A stretch of 64,000 bases of DNA from Rhizobium sp. JAB6 (GTDB lineage: Bacteria > Pseudomonadota > Alphaproteobacteria > Rhizobiales > Rhizobiaceae): assembly GCF_003024605.1 (NCBI RefSeq), contig NZ_PYJQ01000010.1:393798-457797 (forward strand), written 5' to 3'. The position numbers and the translations under genes are program-made. Positions 17,819 to 27,000 of the stretch are shown one piece after another. The notes beneath the pieces were generated by a model. That model worked only from the letters and a program-made list of their open reading frames with translations, was not told where the DNA came from and made no database searches. Each line of letters starts with the position of its first letter. Within the stretch, counting starts at the first letter, position 1.

Positions 17819-18559
17819 TTACGGAATAAGTCCGTTTCTGAAAGCGATGGCAACGATGTGCTGCCGATTTCTGGCCTTCAGCTTGTCCTGGATGCTGTTC
17901 ATGTACCAGTCGACGGTATGGTTGGAGATCGCCAGCAGCCGGCTGATCTCGATCGAGGTCATGCCCTCGGCCAGATGGCTGAGCACTTCCATCTCGCGTT
18001 TGGTCAGCTTGAGTTCCGCCGCACCCGTCTTCTCGAAGGCTTGCGCCTCGTCCCGAAATTCCAGAAGTCGCCAAAAGATCTTTCTGGCAACCGCGTCGAA
18101 AACGGAAATCTCGGTTGGAGAAAGATCGACCGCCTCGCCGCCGATCGTCATGCTTCCAAGCAGGCCGTTACGTCCGTGAATGGGGAAGAGATAGCCGTCG
18201 GCAAGCCCGTTGGCGCGGGCGTCCGCCATCATCTGCTCCATGCGCCGCCGCAGCGGGTCCTTCTTCAGCGCCGCGACGGCATCGCTCCAGCGAAAGGGAC
18301 GCTGCGCCTGGGTGGCGTAGCGAGCGACCGGATCGACGAGCATGTACCTCTTGCGGACGTAGGTCAGCGGCCATTGATCGGGCCAGCGGCCCGCCATGAT
18401 GAAATTCGCGACATCGACATTGGGGCGCACCTGTTTCAAGACGCCATAGTAATCGAACTTGTAGGAGCGAAGCACGAGCTCGAGCTCGGCCACGGCATCC
18501 TTGGCGAGCTTGCATTCTTCGATGACGACCAGCAATTGTATCAGCGAATGGATATTCAC
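17819..18559 (-). CDS. LuxR-family acyl-homoserine-lactone-responsive regulator (solo)
   Basis: Quorum-sensing type transcription factor of 246 residues. The N-terminal autoinducer domain keeps all six pocket residues: W63, Y67, D76, P77, W91 and G122 (by alignment to TraR/LuxR positions W57, Y61, D70, P71, W85, G113). The C-terminal LuxR helix-turn-helix starts at about 180 (LTKREMEVLSHLAEG, SIEISRLLAISNHTVDWY). No luxI synthase is encoded in the window, so it is a solo here. It lies between pyc and ndvA and is divergent from ndvA; its targets are unknown. Confidence 0.88.
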   Translation of the reverse strand: MNIHSLIQLLVVIEECKLAKDAVAELELVLRSYKFDYYGVLKQVRPNVDVANFIMAGRWPDQWPLTYVRKRYMLVDPVARYATQAQRPFRWSDAVAALKKDPLRRRMEQMMADARANGLADGYLFPIHGRNGLLGSMTIGGEAVDLSPTEISVFDAVARKIFWRLLEFRDEAQAFEKTGAAELKLTKREMEVLSHLAEGMTSIEISRLLAISNHTVDWYMNSIQDKLKARNRQHIVAIAFRNGLIP

Positions 18560-18935
18560 ATTTACCCCTCGGCTTCACGGCCTGAACGACCGGCGGACGC
18601 GCATTGTTACCCTGCTCGCCAGCCCCACAGCGTCCCAATTCGCCCGCAACATACTCAGCTGCACGCGAAATTGAACGCCTCTGGCGATTTTTTTGCCGTT
18701 CAACCCTGAATGGCCAACCTATGCGTGACTTAATAGTGACGGTGAACGCCGTAACGAGGATCATCTCCAACTGTCATTTTATGCGGCGGCCGATAGCACC
18801 CGTCGCGGCGGCAACGCGTTTTACGCGAGAAATTCACGAGAAAAACAGCTCCAGATTCCGTTAATCGCCGGTTCAGGTAGCGGTCTGTAGTGTCGCAGCA
18901 TCCCGAGTTTTGTTGATACACAGAGGGTGCCTGAC
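18560..18935. promoter_or_regulatory. Divergent control region between luxR and ndvA
   Basis: This 376-bp gap must carry the promoters for both divergent genes. I saw no lux-box-like palindrome and no convincing promoter pair. A GAGGG ribosome site lies eight bases before the ndvA GTG start. Confidence 0.4.
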
Positions 18936-20705
18936 GTGTCACTGTTCAAAGTCTATGCAAGAGCCCTGAAGTATCTTGGCGCGTATCGATACCGCGTCTG
19001 GATGGTCGTGATCGCAAACATCGCACTGGCGATGACCACCATCTACGAACCGGTTCTGTTCGGCCGCATCTTCGACGCCATTGCCAAGAAAGAAGCCGTC
19101 ACCCCGACCATGATGTTGTGGGCTGGCTTCGCCGTCTTCAGTGCTGTTGCCTTCATCGTGGTATCCCGCGAGGCCGACCGCCTTGCGCATGGCCGCCGCG
19201 CCTCACTGCTCACCGAAGCATTCGGCCGCATCATCTCGATGCCGCTCTCCTGGCATAGCCAGCGTGGCACGGCGAGCGCGCTGAATACGCTGCTTCGCGC
19301 CTGCGAAGCACTGTTCGGCCTGTGGCTCGAATTCATGCGCAACCACCTCACGACCGCCGTCGCGCTCGTCATCATGATCCCGACTGCCATGGCCATGGAC
19401 CTGCGGCTGTCCGCAGTCCTAGTCCTGCTCGGCGTCTTCTACTGGATCATCGGCCGTCTGGTCATGAACCGCACGAAGGATGGTCAGACCTCGGTCGAAA
19501 GCCACTACAATACCGTCTTCTCGCATGTGAGCGACTCGATCAGCAACGTGTCGGTGCTGCACAGCTACAACCGCATCGAAGCTGAAACCAAGGCGCTGAA
19601 ATCCTTCACAGAACGCCTGCTGGAGGCCCAGTATCCGGTCCTCGACTGGTGGGCTCTTGCCGGCGCCCTGAACCGCACGGCCTCGACCGTTGCCATGATG
19701 GCGATCCTGATGATCGGCACCGTCCTCGTCCAGGACGGCAGTCTGAGCCTCGGCGCGCTGATCACCTTCATCGCCTTCGCCAACGTGCTGATCGGCCGCC
19801 TCGAACAGCTGCGCAACTTCGCCAACCAGATTTTCGAAGCTCGCGCCAAGCTCGAAGACTTCTACACGCTGGAAGATTCGGTTCGCGATCGCGAAGAGCC
19901 GGCCGGCCTTGCCGAGATCAAGGACGTCAAGGGTGAAGTGGAGTTCCGCGATGTCTCCTTCGGCTTCGCCAACTCGTCGCAGGGCCTGCACGACATCTCC
20001 TTCAAGGTGAAGGCTGGCCAGACCGTCGCCATCGTCGGTCCGACCGGCGCCGGCAAGACGACGCTCGTCAACCTGCTGCAGCGTGTCTTCGACCCGCAGA
20101 AGGGGCAGATCCTCGTCGATGGCCACGATATCACCAAGGTGACCCGCAAGTCGCTGCGCCGCTTCATCGCCACCGTGTTCCAGGATGCCGGTCTGCTGAA
20201 CCGTTCGATCAGCGACAACATCCGCCTCGGCCGCGAAGGCGCGACGCGGGAGGAAATGATCCGCGCAGCCCAGGCCGCCGCCGCCAACGACTTCATCGAA
20301 ACCCGCGAAGGCGGCTACGATACCCGCGTCGGCGAACGTGGCAACAAGCTCTCGGGTGGCGAACGCCAGCGTATTGCGATTGCCCGCGCCATTCTCAAGG
20401 ATGCGCCGATCCTCGTGCTGGATGAGGCGACGAGCGCGCTCGACGTCGAAACCGAAAACCGGGTCAAGACGGCGATCGACAACCTGCGCCAGAACCGCAC
20501 GACCTTCATCATCGCGCACCGCCTCTCGACGGTCCGCGAGGCCGATATGGTCCTCTTCCTGGACAACGGCCGCATCATCGAGAACGGCAGCTTCAACGAG
20601 CTCAGCCAGAGCAACGGCCGCTTCGCCGCCCTGCTGCGCGCCAGCGGTATCCTGACGGACGAGGAAGTCCGCAAGGCACACACAACGGAAAACGAAGCCG
20701 CCTGA
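18936..20705 (+). CDS. ndvA: Cyclic beta-1,2-glucan ABC exporter
   Basis: Inner-membrane half-transporter with fused ATPase that exports cyclic beta-1,2-glucan to the periplasm, needed for nodule invasion and low-osmolarity growth. The 589-residue product starts MSLFKVYARALKYLGAYRYRV, as in S. meliloti NdvA, which decides for the GTG at 18936 over GTG 18927. Six membrane helices (about 15-300) are followed by the ATPase: Walker A GPTGAGKTT near 367, LSGGERQR near 472, and ILVLDEATSALD. The matching synthase ndvB is 3.3 kb away on the other strand. A strong terminator follows. Confidence 0.95.
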   Translation: MSLFKVYARALKYLGAYRYRVWMVVIANIALAMTTIYEPVLFGRIFDAIAKKEAVTPTMMLWAGFAVFSAVAFIVVSREADRLAHGRRASLLTEAFGRIISMPLSWHSQRGTASALNTLLRACEALFGLWLEFMRNHLTTAVALVIMIPTAMAMDLRLSAVLVLLGVFYWIIGRLVMNRTKDGQTSVESHYNTVFSHVSDSISNVSVLHSYNRIEAETKALKSFTERLLEAQYPVLDWWALAGALNRTASTVAMMAILMIGTVLVQDGSLSLGALITFIAFANVLIGRLEQLRNFANQIFEARAKLEDFYTLEDSVRDREEPAGLAEIKDVKGEVEFRDVSFGFANSSQGLHDISFKVKAGQTVAIVGPTGAGKTTLVNLLQRVFDPQKGQILVDGHDITKVTRKSLRRFIATVFQDAGLLNRSISDNIRLGREGATREEMIRAAQAAAANDFIETREGGYDTRVGERGNKLSGGERQRIAIARAILKDAPILVLDEATSALDVETENRVKTAIDNLRQNRTTFIIAHRLSTVREADMVLFLDNGRIIENGSFNELSQSNGRFAALLRASGILTDEEVRKAHTTENEAA

Positions 20706-20730
20706 TCTTCGCAAGGCGCCCAAGATCAAA

Positions 20731-20760
20731 GCCGGGAGAGCGACGCTCTCCCGGCTTTTT
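20731..20760 (+). terminator. Intrinsic terminator of ndvA
   Basis: GCCGGGAGAGC (20731-20741), loop GAC and GCTCTCCCGGC (20745-20755) make a perfect 11-bp stem followed by TTTTT. It starts 26 bases after the ndvA stop codon. Confidence 0.9.
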
Positions 20761-20819
20761 GCTGCCCTGGCTGTGGGTGGGCGATATTTCCGAACGAAGC
20801 GACGACGGGAGTTCTGCTG

Positions 20820-20907
20820 GGTTATAATGTTTTCGTCAAGACATTATAATTGATGCGGCCGTTGACACTCGTAAAATAGGTTATAATTTCTTGCAAAAAC
20901 ATTATAA
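20820..20907. promoter_or_regulatory. Two near-identical palindromic operators upstream of the nucleotidyltransferase gene
   Basis: GGTTATAAT (20820-20828) and ACATTATAA (20841-20849) form one inverted repeat. GGTTATAAT (20879-20887) and ACATTATAA (20899-20907) form a second, 59 bp downstream. Arms are identical in both; spacers are 12 and 11 bases. The AT-rich arms contain TATAAT, so a bound repressor would cover a -10 box. The region is strikingly AT-rich against its surroundings. It fits autoregulation by the product of the gene that starts about 85-90 bp downstream, or by an unlinked repressor. Confidence 0.65.
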
Positions 20908-20996
20908 CGCCAGCGGATATGATCGCAAATCACGTTCAGAAAACTAACGCCGAGTGAGCGTTCCAGCAGATCGCAACGTTTTTAAGGAATATGTCG

Positions 20997-22076
20997 ATGA
21001 GAGAAATCGATATCGTATACCGAACAATGTTTGCGGAACTCGCACAACGCGCGCTCGATGCTCAGTTCCATGCAGACTTCCCTCTGGAGGGACGTTTCGT
21101 CACGGTTCCTGTCAAAGGTCGAAGCTACTGGTATTTCGATCTTCCGACCGCAAACGGCGACAAGCGTCGCTATGTTGGCCCACACAGCGACGAAGAGATT
21201 ACGGCACGGGTGAACGCCCATAAGCAGATCAAAGATAACATTAAGGAGCGCCGGCGAATGGTCAGTTCCTTGCGTCGTGCTGGTCTACCGGGTCCAGACC
21301 CCTTCGCTGGAGACATCACCAAGGCCCTTACGGAAGCCGGATTGTTTCGACTGCGGGCGGTCCTGATCGGGTCTGTTGCATTTGGTACCTATGCGGGCCT
21401 TCTCGGCGTTCGGTTACCCTCGCCGGCAATGCGGACAGGTGATGCCGATTTCGACCAGGATTTTGCAGTCTCGGCCGAAGTTGGAAAAAATCTGCCCCCG
21501 GTACTAGAAGTCCTCCAGTCGGTCGATCCCGGCTTCCGAGTGGTACCGCACCAATCGGATCAGGCAAAGGTCGTCGCGTTCATGAACGGCAAGGGCTATA
21601 GGGTAGAGTTCTTCACGAGCAACGGCGGATCGGACGAATATACGGGCAAACCACCGCCTATGCCCGCGCTCGGAGGCGCGGCGGCGGAAAGCCTACGGTT
21701 TTTGGATTATCTGATCTACGAACCTGTCCGCACCGTGCTTCTTCATCGTGAGGGCGTAAGCGTGCTCGTGCCGGCTCCCGAGCGGTATGCCGTCCACAAA
21801 CTCATTGTCGCCTCCAGGCGGCTCACAGATGCACTCGGACGTGCCAAGGCGGACAAGGATCGATCTCAGGCCTCCTTGCTCTTCGAGGCCCTCGTCGAGA
21901 CCCGCCAAGGCGACGTCTTGGCCGATGCCTACCAAGAGGCATGCGCGAGAGGGCCATCATGGCAAGAAGCGATCGCCCTCAGCCTTACAAGGCTGCCTGA
22001 CAATGGAAGAAGGGCCCTTGGGAAGGCTCTTGGGGTACAGATTGAAGATCTGGTCGCTACATCCCGGTTTGATTAA
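20997..22076 (+). CDS. Nucleotidyltransferase domain protein (NTP_transf_8-like)
   Basis: Soluble protein of 359-361 residues, apparently of the nucleotidyltransferase fold family often annotated as NTP_transf_8. From the first ATG (20991) the polymerase-beta-like motif is GS at 127-128 (LIGSVAF) and DADFD at 151-155. The N-terminus carries a basic helical region and the C-terminus is helical. I favour the second ATG at 20997, ten bases after AAGGA; ATG 20991 lies only two bases after it. The function is not established; relatives can act as nucleotide-transferring toxins or antitoxins. It is set apart by two operators and by its position inside the glucan locus, suggesting insertion. Confidence 0.7.
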   Translation: MREIDIVYRTMFAELAQRALDAQFHADFPLEGRFVTVPVKGRSYWYFDLPTANGDKRRYVGPHSDEEITARVNAHKQIKDNIKERRRMVSSLRRAGLPGPDPFAGDITKALTEAGLFRLRAVLIGSVAFGTYAGLLGVRLPSPAMRTGDADFDQDFAVSAEVGKNLPPVLEVLQSVDPGFRVVPHQSDQAKVVAFMNGKGYRVEFFTSNGGSDEYTGKPPPMPALGGAAAESLRFLDYLIYEPVRTVLLHREGVSVLVPAPERYAVHKLIVASRRLTDALGRAKADKDRSQASLLFEALVETRQGDVLADAYQEACARGPSWQEAIALSLTRLPDNGRRALGKALGVQIEDLVATSRFD

Positions 22077-22187
22077 GGCCCCTTGTGAGAGCTAGCTCTG
22101 CATAACATTGAGGTGTCACCAGCTTTAGGCCCCCAGTCCCAGGAACAAAGATCTCATTGATGCTGTTTCATCACTCAGAGGTCTATC

Positions 22188-22472
22188 ATGTTGACGTGTG
22201 GAATATGGCACGGGCCGGTAAGATTTCGCCTACATCCGTTCGGCGAGTTTCAGACGGTCAAGAGCAGTGCGGAAGCCCTGGACTATTTGCTGGCGTCCTG
22301 GCCGGCCGAAGAAGCTGACGCTTATGAGGATGCATTGATAATTTGCCGATCGGCAATCGGGGGCAAATCCGATCCCGAGCTTGCTAAGGATGCTTTCATA
22401 GTGGCCGTCTATGAAGCTGGCATCTTCATGAAATCCGACCATGTCAACGAAGATTTCATCGCTCACGCATGA
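22188..22472 (+). CDS. DUF982 domain protein
   Basis: Small soluble protein of 94 residues matching the DUF982 pattern that is abundant in rhizobia: a short beta start, then SSAEALDYLLASWP, a run of small residues, CRSAIGGKSDPELAKDAFIVAVYEAGI. Function unknown. The ATG at 22188 has no strong ribosome site. It follows the nucleotidyltransferase gene by 111 bp on the same strand, so they might be co-transcribed, though DUF982 genes usually occur alone. Confidence 0.7.
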   Translation: MLTCGIWHGPVRFRLHPFGEFQTVKSSAEALDYLLASWPAEEADAYEDALIICRSAIGGKSDPELAKDAFIVAVYEAGIFMKSDHVNEDFIAHA

Positions 22473-22700
22473 CTGATGGCTGCCGGCCCCATCGGTCTAT
22501 GGCATGGCGATAGCCTTAAGCAGGACATCGGCATAGGTTCGGCTCTCGTTCAACCGCTTTGATAATTGGCATCGGATCGGAACTTGCACTCGGCGGTCCT
22601 TGGCCAGCGCCGATCCCCGTGAGCTTGGTCGCCGCACTTCGGCAACGACATGAAGATCGAGGCGCCGAACCGATGCCCGGCACGCGGCCGGCAGAAGCCT

Positions 22701-23915
22701 TTACTGACTCTTTCCGGAATGAGCAGGCATTGCGATCGGCCTCACAGGCGCCTTTGCCGCGCGTTGGCCCGCAAGCTGAAGCCGCTTGTGCTCAAGATGA
22801 TAGGCATAGAGGAACTGGGCGGCGATGCCAAAGACGACATAGATGGCGCCGACGACGGGGCTCTTGTTGGTCACATAGAGAAGGACCTGGCCGGCCATGG
22901 CGAGGATGGTGCCCGCAACGAAGATGTTCAGTGAATGCCGCCCTAGGATCGTCAGCGGATGGCTTGTCGAGCGGCGCAGCAGCGCCGAAATGGCGGGGAT
23001 GCTGACGATCAGATAGGCGAGCGCCAGAACATGCAGCAGCCGCGGCAGCGACAGGAAGGTCTTGTCGAAACCGGTGACGACGGTCGGCAGGCCGAGCATG
23101 GCGAGGTAGTCGCCGAGGATCCATAGCTTGTCGGTCACCCAGATGAAGGACACGAGCACATAGGCGCAGGCAAGTCCGATCAGAACTGGATGGACGGGGA
23201 TTTGCCCGCCGCGTTTGACATGCATGCAGGCGACGAAGCCGATGACGAAAAGCAGCTGCCAGGATAGCGGATTGAGGAACCAGAAGCCGTCAAGCAGCGT
23301 CGTGTGCGGCGCGATATAATAGACACCCGACACCAGCCAGACGCCGGCCGAAATTGCGAGTAGAAGCGGGGGGCTCCTCGCCTCCAGCAGCATGATCACC
23401 GGCAGCATGAGAAAGAGGGCGCCGTACATCGGCAGGATATTATTGTAGCCGATCTGGTGTCCGAGCGTCAGCAGCGCGGGAATGCCGCGCGCCGGGTCCA
23501 TCAGCAGGGCGAGGATGTTTACTTCGCAGAGCAGGCCCTTCTGGTGGAAAATCCATGCGCCGGAGATGAAGAGGACCAGCGTCACGAAGGTCGTGATCAT
23601 ATGCGCCGTATAGAGCGTGAAGGCCCGCTTGATCGCCTTCCATGCCATTTTAATCCGGTGACCGGAAAGAAATCTCGTTCCATAGGCGAGACCGACCGAA
23701 ATGCCGGAGATTAGCACAAAAGCTTCGGCACCATCGGAGAAGCCGAAATTCTTCGAGGTCAAATCCTCGAAAATCTGCCCCGGCACATGGTTGACGAAGA
23801 TCATGATCAGAGCCAGGGCTCTGAGAACATCAAGTCGCGTATCCCTCTGCGGGGCCGGCTTCGGCAAACTCATCCGTTGCGCCGCCACCGGGCTCATATC
23901 CGCCCTCGAATTCAT
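22701..23915 (-). CDS. opgC: OpgC-family glucan modification protein (succinyltransferase type)
   Basis: Polytopic inner-membrane protein of 404 residues with about ten helices, of the OpgC family. R. sphaeroides OpgC and Brucella Cgm add succinyl groups to osmoregulated periplasmic or cyclic glucans. The start of the domain, TRLDVLRALALIMIFVNHVPGQIF followed by NFGFSDGAEAFVLISGISVGLAYG, is characteristic. The ATG at 23915 lies four bases after GGGAGAG; a TTG seven codons upstream is less likely. It is 90 bp downstream of ndvB on the same strand, supporting a role in modifying the NdvB product. Confidence 0.9.
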   Translation of the reverse strand: MNSRADMSPVAAQRMSLPKPAPQRDTRLDVLRALALIMIFVNHVPGQIFEDLTSKNFGFSDGAEAFVLISGISVGLAYGTRFLSGHRIKMAWKAIKRAFTLYTAHMITTFVTLVLFISGAWIFHQKGLLCEVNILALLMDPARGIPALLTLGHQIGYNNILPMYGALFLMLPVIMLLEARSPPLLLAISAGVWLVSGVYYIAPHTTLLDGFWFLNPLSWQLLFVIGFVACMHVKRGGQIPVHPVLIGLACAYVLVSFIWVTDKLWILGDYLAMLGLPTVVTGFDKTFLSLPRLLHVLALAYLIVSIPAISALLRRSTSHPLTILGRHSLNIFVAGTILAMAGQVLLYVTNKSPVVGAIYVVFGIAAQFLYAYHLEHKRLQLAGQRAAKAPVRPIAMPAHSGKSQ

Positions 23916-24005
23916 AAAACTCTCCCGTTCCGACAATCAAATGCAATCGGGGCCAAAGAGTTCCCCCTTTGGCCCCGGTCGTCGAAGCGAAACAGTGCGG
24001 AAACG

Positions 24006-27000
24006 CTACTGTTCGACCGGATAGCCCTCTTCGGGATGGGCGACCACCCTGTCATTGATCGTGACCGAGTATCCCGTCGCATCGGGCGCTTTTGAGACGG
24101 AAATACGGTAATTTCCGCTCGGCAGCTCGATATCTGCCGCAAAGCCATCCCAGTTCGAGGGCAATGCCGGCTTGACGAAAAGTCGCCCGTTTTTCACCCG
24201 GATACCGAGAATACCTTCGACAGCGACGCGATAGAGCCAGCCGGCAGAGCCCGTATACCAGGTCCAGCCGCCACGGCCAGTCAGTTGTCCTTCGCCGTAA
24301 ATATCAGCCGCAACCACATAGGGCTCTACACGATAGATGTCGGCCTGATCACGATCGCGTGCATGGTTGATCGGGTTCAGCATGTCGAAGCAATGCCAGG
24401 CATCGTCGCCGCGATCCATTTCCGCGAGCGCCATGACCACCCAGGTAGCGGCATGGGTATACTGACCGCCATTTTCGCGCACACCAGGCGGATAGGACTT
24501 GATATAGCCCGGATCGCGCGCCGACTTGGAGAAGGGCGGCGTAAACAGCCGGATGATGTGGTTTTCGTCATCGACGAGCTTGTCGAGAACGGCATCCATC
24601 GCCTTCTCACCGCGCGCCCTATCGCCTTCGCCAGAGAGAATGTTCCAGGACTGCGCGATCGAATCGATCTGGCACTCGAAATTCTCGCTGGAACCGAGCG
24701 GGCTGCCGTCGTCGAAATAGCCGCGGCGATAATGGCCGCCGTCCCAGCCTGCCGATTCGAGCGCCTTGCGCAATTCCGGCAGATGGTCGGACCAGCGCTT
24801 GACGCGCTCCTTGTCGCCGCGTGCTTCGGCATAGGGCAGGAAGGCAGTCAGCATGCCGGCCAGGAACCAGCCGAGCCAGACGCTTTCGCCGCGGCCCTGG
24901 ATGCCGACGCGGTTCATCCCGTCGTTCCAGTCGCCGCCGAGAATCAGCGGCAGGCCGTTGCCTCCCTTGCGCTTGATCGCGAGATCGAGCGCCAAGGCCG
25001 CATGTTCGTAGACGCTGACTTTGTCCTGCGACACGGTCGGCTGATAGAAGACGTCATGCGTGCCGGGCATCAGCGCGGCACCCTCGACGAAGGCAAGTTC
25101 CTCGTCGAGGAGCGACTTGTCGCCCGTCACGGTGCAGTACTGATCGATAGCATAGGCAAGCCAGACGACATCGTCGGAAATATGCGTGCGCACGCCGGCG
25201 CCGCTGCCGGGCAGCCACCAATGCTGCACGTCGCCCTCGCGGAACTGACGCTGGGCAGCATTGAGGATCTGGTTGCGGGCAAGCTCCGGCTTGTGCACCA
25301 GGAATGCCAGCGTATCCTGCAGCTGGTCGCGGAAGCCGAAGGCACCCGACGACTGGTAGAAGGCGGTGCGCGCCATGATGCGGCAGCCAAGGCTCTGATA
25401 GGGCAGCCAGGCGTTGATCATGTTGTTCATCGCCTTGTCCGGCGTCGAGATCTTCACATGGCCGGTAAAGCCGTTCCAGAACTCGCGGCCTGCCGCAAGC
25501 ACGGCCTCGAAATCGGCCTGGCGGACTTCCGAAACCAGCGCGCGGGCTTCTTCGACGGTTGCCGTATCACCCATGTAGAAGCAGATTTCCTTCTGCTCGC
25601 CGGCAGCGATCGTCACATCGAAGGCCAGAGCGCCGCAGGGATCGCCATCGAGATCGGTCGAGTTGGAGAGCGCCGCAGCCGTCACGACGGCTTCCGGCAT
25701 TTGGATCGTGCCATGGCGGCCGATGAACTCGCGGCGGCTTGCCGAGAAGCTCGAATGCGTCTCGCTTGCTGCCATGAAAGCAGTCCGCTTGAAGTAGTCG
25801 ATGCTGTAGGGGTTGTTGGCAAACAGAGCACCCGTCTCCTCATCCAGGGTCGACAGGATGAAGGGCCTGGTTTTGTTCTGATTGGTGCCAAGCACCCATT
25901 CCGCATAATTATAAATCCGCAGCCGCCGGCTGCCGGCACCGTTGTTGCGGAGGCGCAGGCGGAAGAGCTTGACCGGGCGCTCGCGATCGACCGTCTGCGT
26001 CAGTTCCAGCGCCACGCCATCCTCTTCACTCGAGAAGATCGAGTAGCCGAGGCCATGACGGGCCTCGAAACGGACCTTCGCATTGCGCGACAGGCCGGCA
26101 TAAGGGGTCATGACCTTGCTGCTGTCGAGATCGGCGACATAAAGCGCCTCGCCCGGACGGTTGATGACCATGTCGTTGGTCCATGGCGTCAGCTGATAGT
26201 CGCGCGAATTGTGGCTCCAGGTGAAGCCACCGCCTTCGGCGGGCACATGGAAGCCGAAGCGCTCGTTCGAGATGACGTTGATCCACGGATGCGGCGTCGA
26301 CTGCCCACCCGGCAGGCGCACGACATATTCGCGGCCGTCCTTGGAGAAGCCGCCGTAGCCGTTCCAGAAATCAAGATCGTCCTGCGCCTCGATGGGTTCG
26401 GCCGCAAAGACGGAGTCCTGCAGCGCGACCGGCACGGAGAGACGATTGACCGGCGTGGTTTCATCGGACTGCTTGGAGGCAAAGAGCGTCGCGGCGCGCG
26501 CGATCTGATCGACCAGCTTGCCGTTGCGGGCATGGAAGATCACCCGCGATGCTGCAAGAATCTCCTGATAGGTCTCGTTTTCGATCTGGTCCTTGCGCAC
26601 CGAGAAGATGTTCTGGCGCAGGCCGTCGCCCTGATTGTGGCGGACGTGCTCGACGAACTTGTCGAGTTCGCGCTGCATATCCTGCGCGTGCTCGACAGCG
26701 CGCTCGTTGACGATGACCAGATCGGCGTTGATGCCGCGCGATCGCAGATATTCGGCCGCCATCAGCGCTTCCCTGGCGATTTCGAGGTCGATATCGTCGT
26801 TGATGCGCAGGGTGAAGATCGGGAAATCGCCCGAGATCGTCACCGGCCACAGTGCCGACTGGGAATGCAGGCCGGCCTGCACGGTGGCGCCGTCGGCGCG
26901 CAGGTGCATATCCGGGTAGACCAGATAGCGGGCGAGCTTCTGGAAGGCGGCCGCTTGCTGCGAGGTGACGCCGACATGGCGCATCTGCATCTGCGTGCGC

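Noticed and set aside
14100..18179. A 1359-codon open frame on the plus strand
   Set aside because: It lies opposite pyc and luxR, has no family resemblance, and is the usual mirror frame of high-GC coding DNA.
18560..18935. A lux box for the LuxR regulator in the luxR-ndvA gap
   Set aside because: No 18-20 bp palindrome of the lux/tra box type was found.
20862..20887. TTGACA and TATAAT as a promoter pair before the nucleotidyltransferase gene
   Set aside because: The spacing is 14 bases, too short for a standard sigma-70 promoter, so I did not call it.
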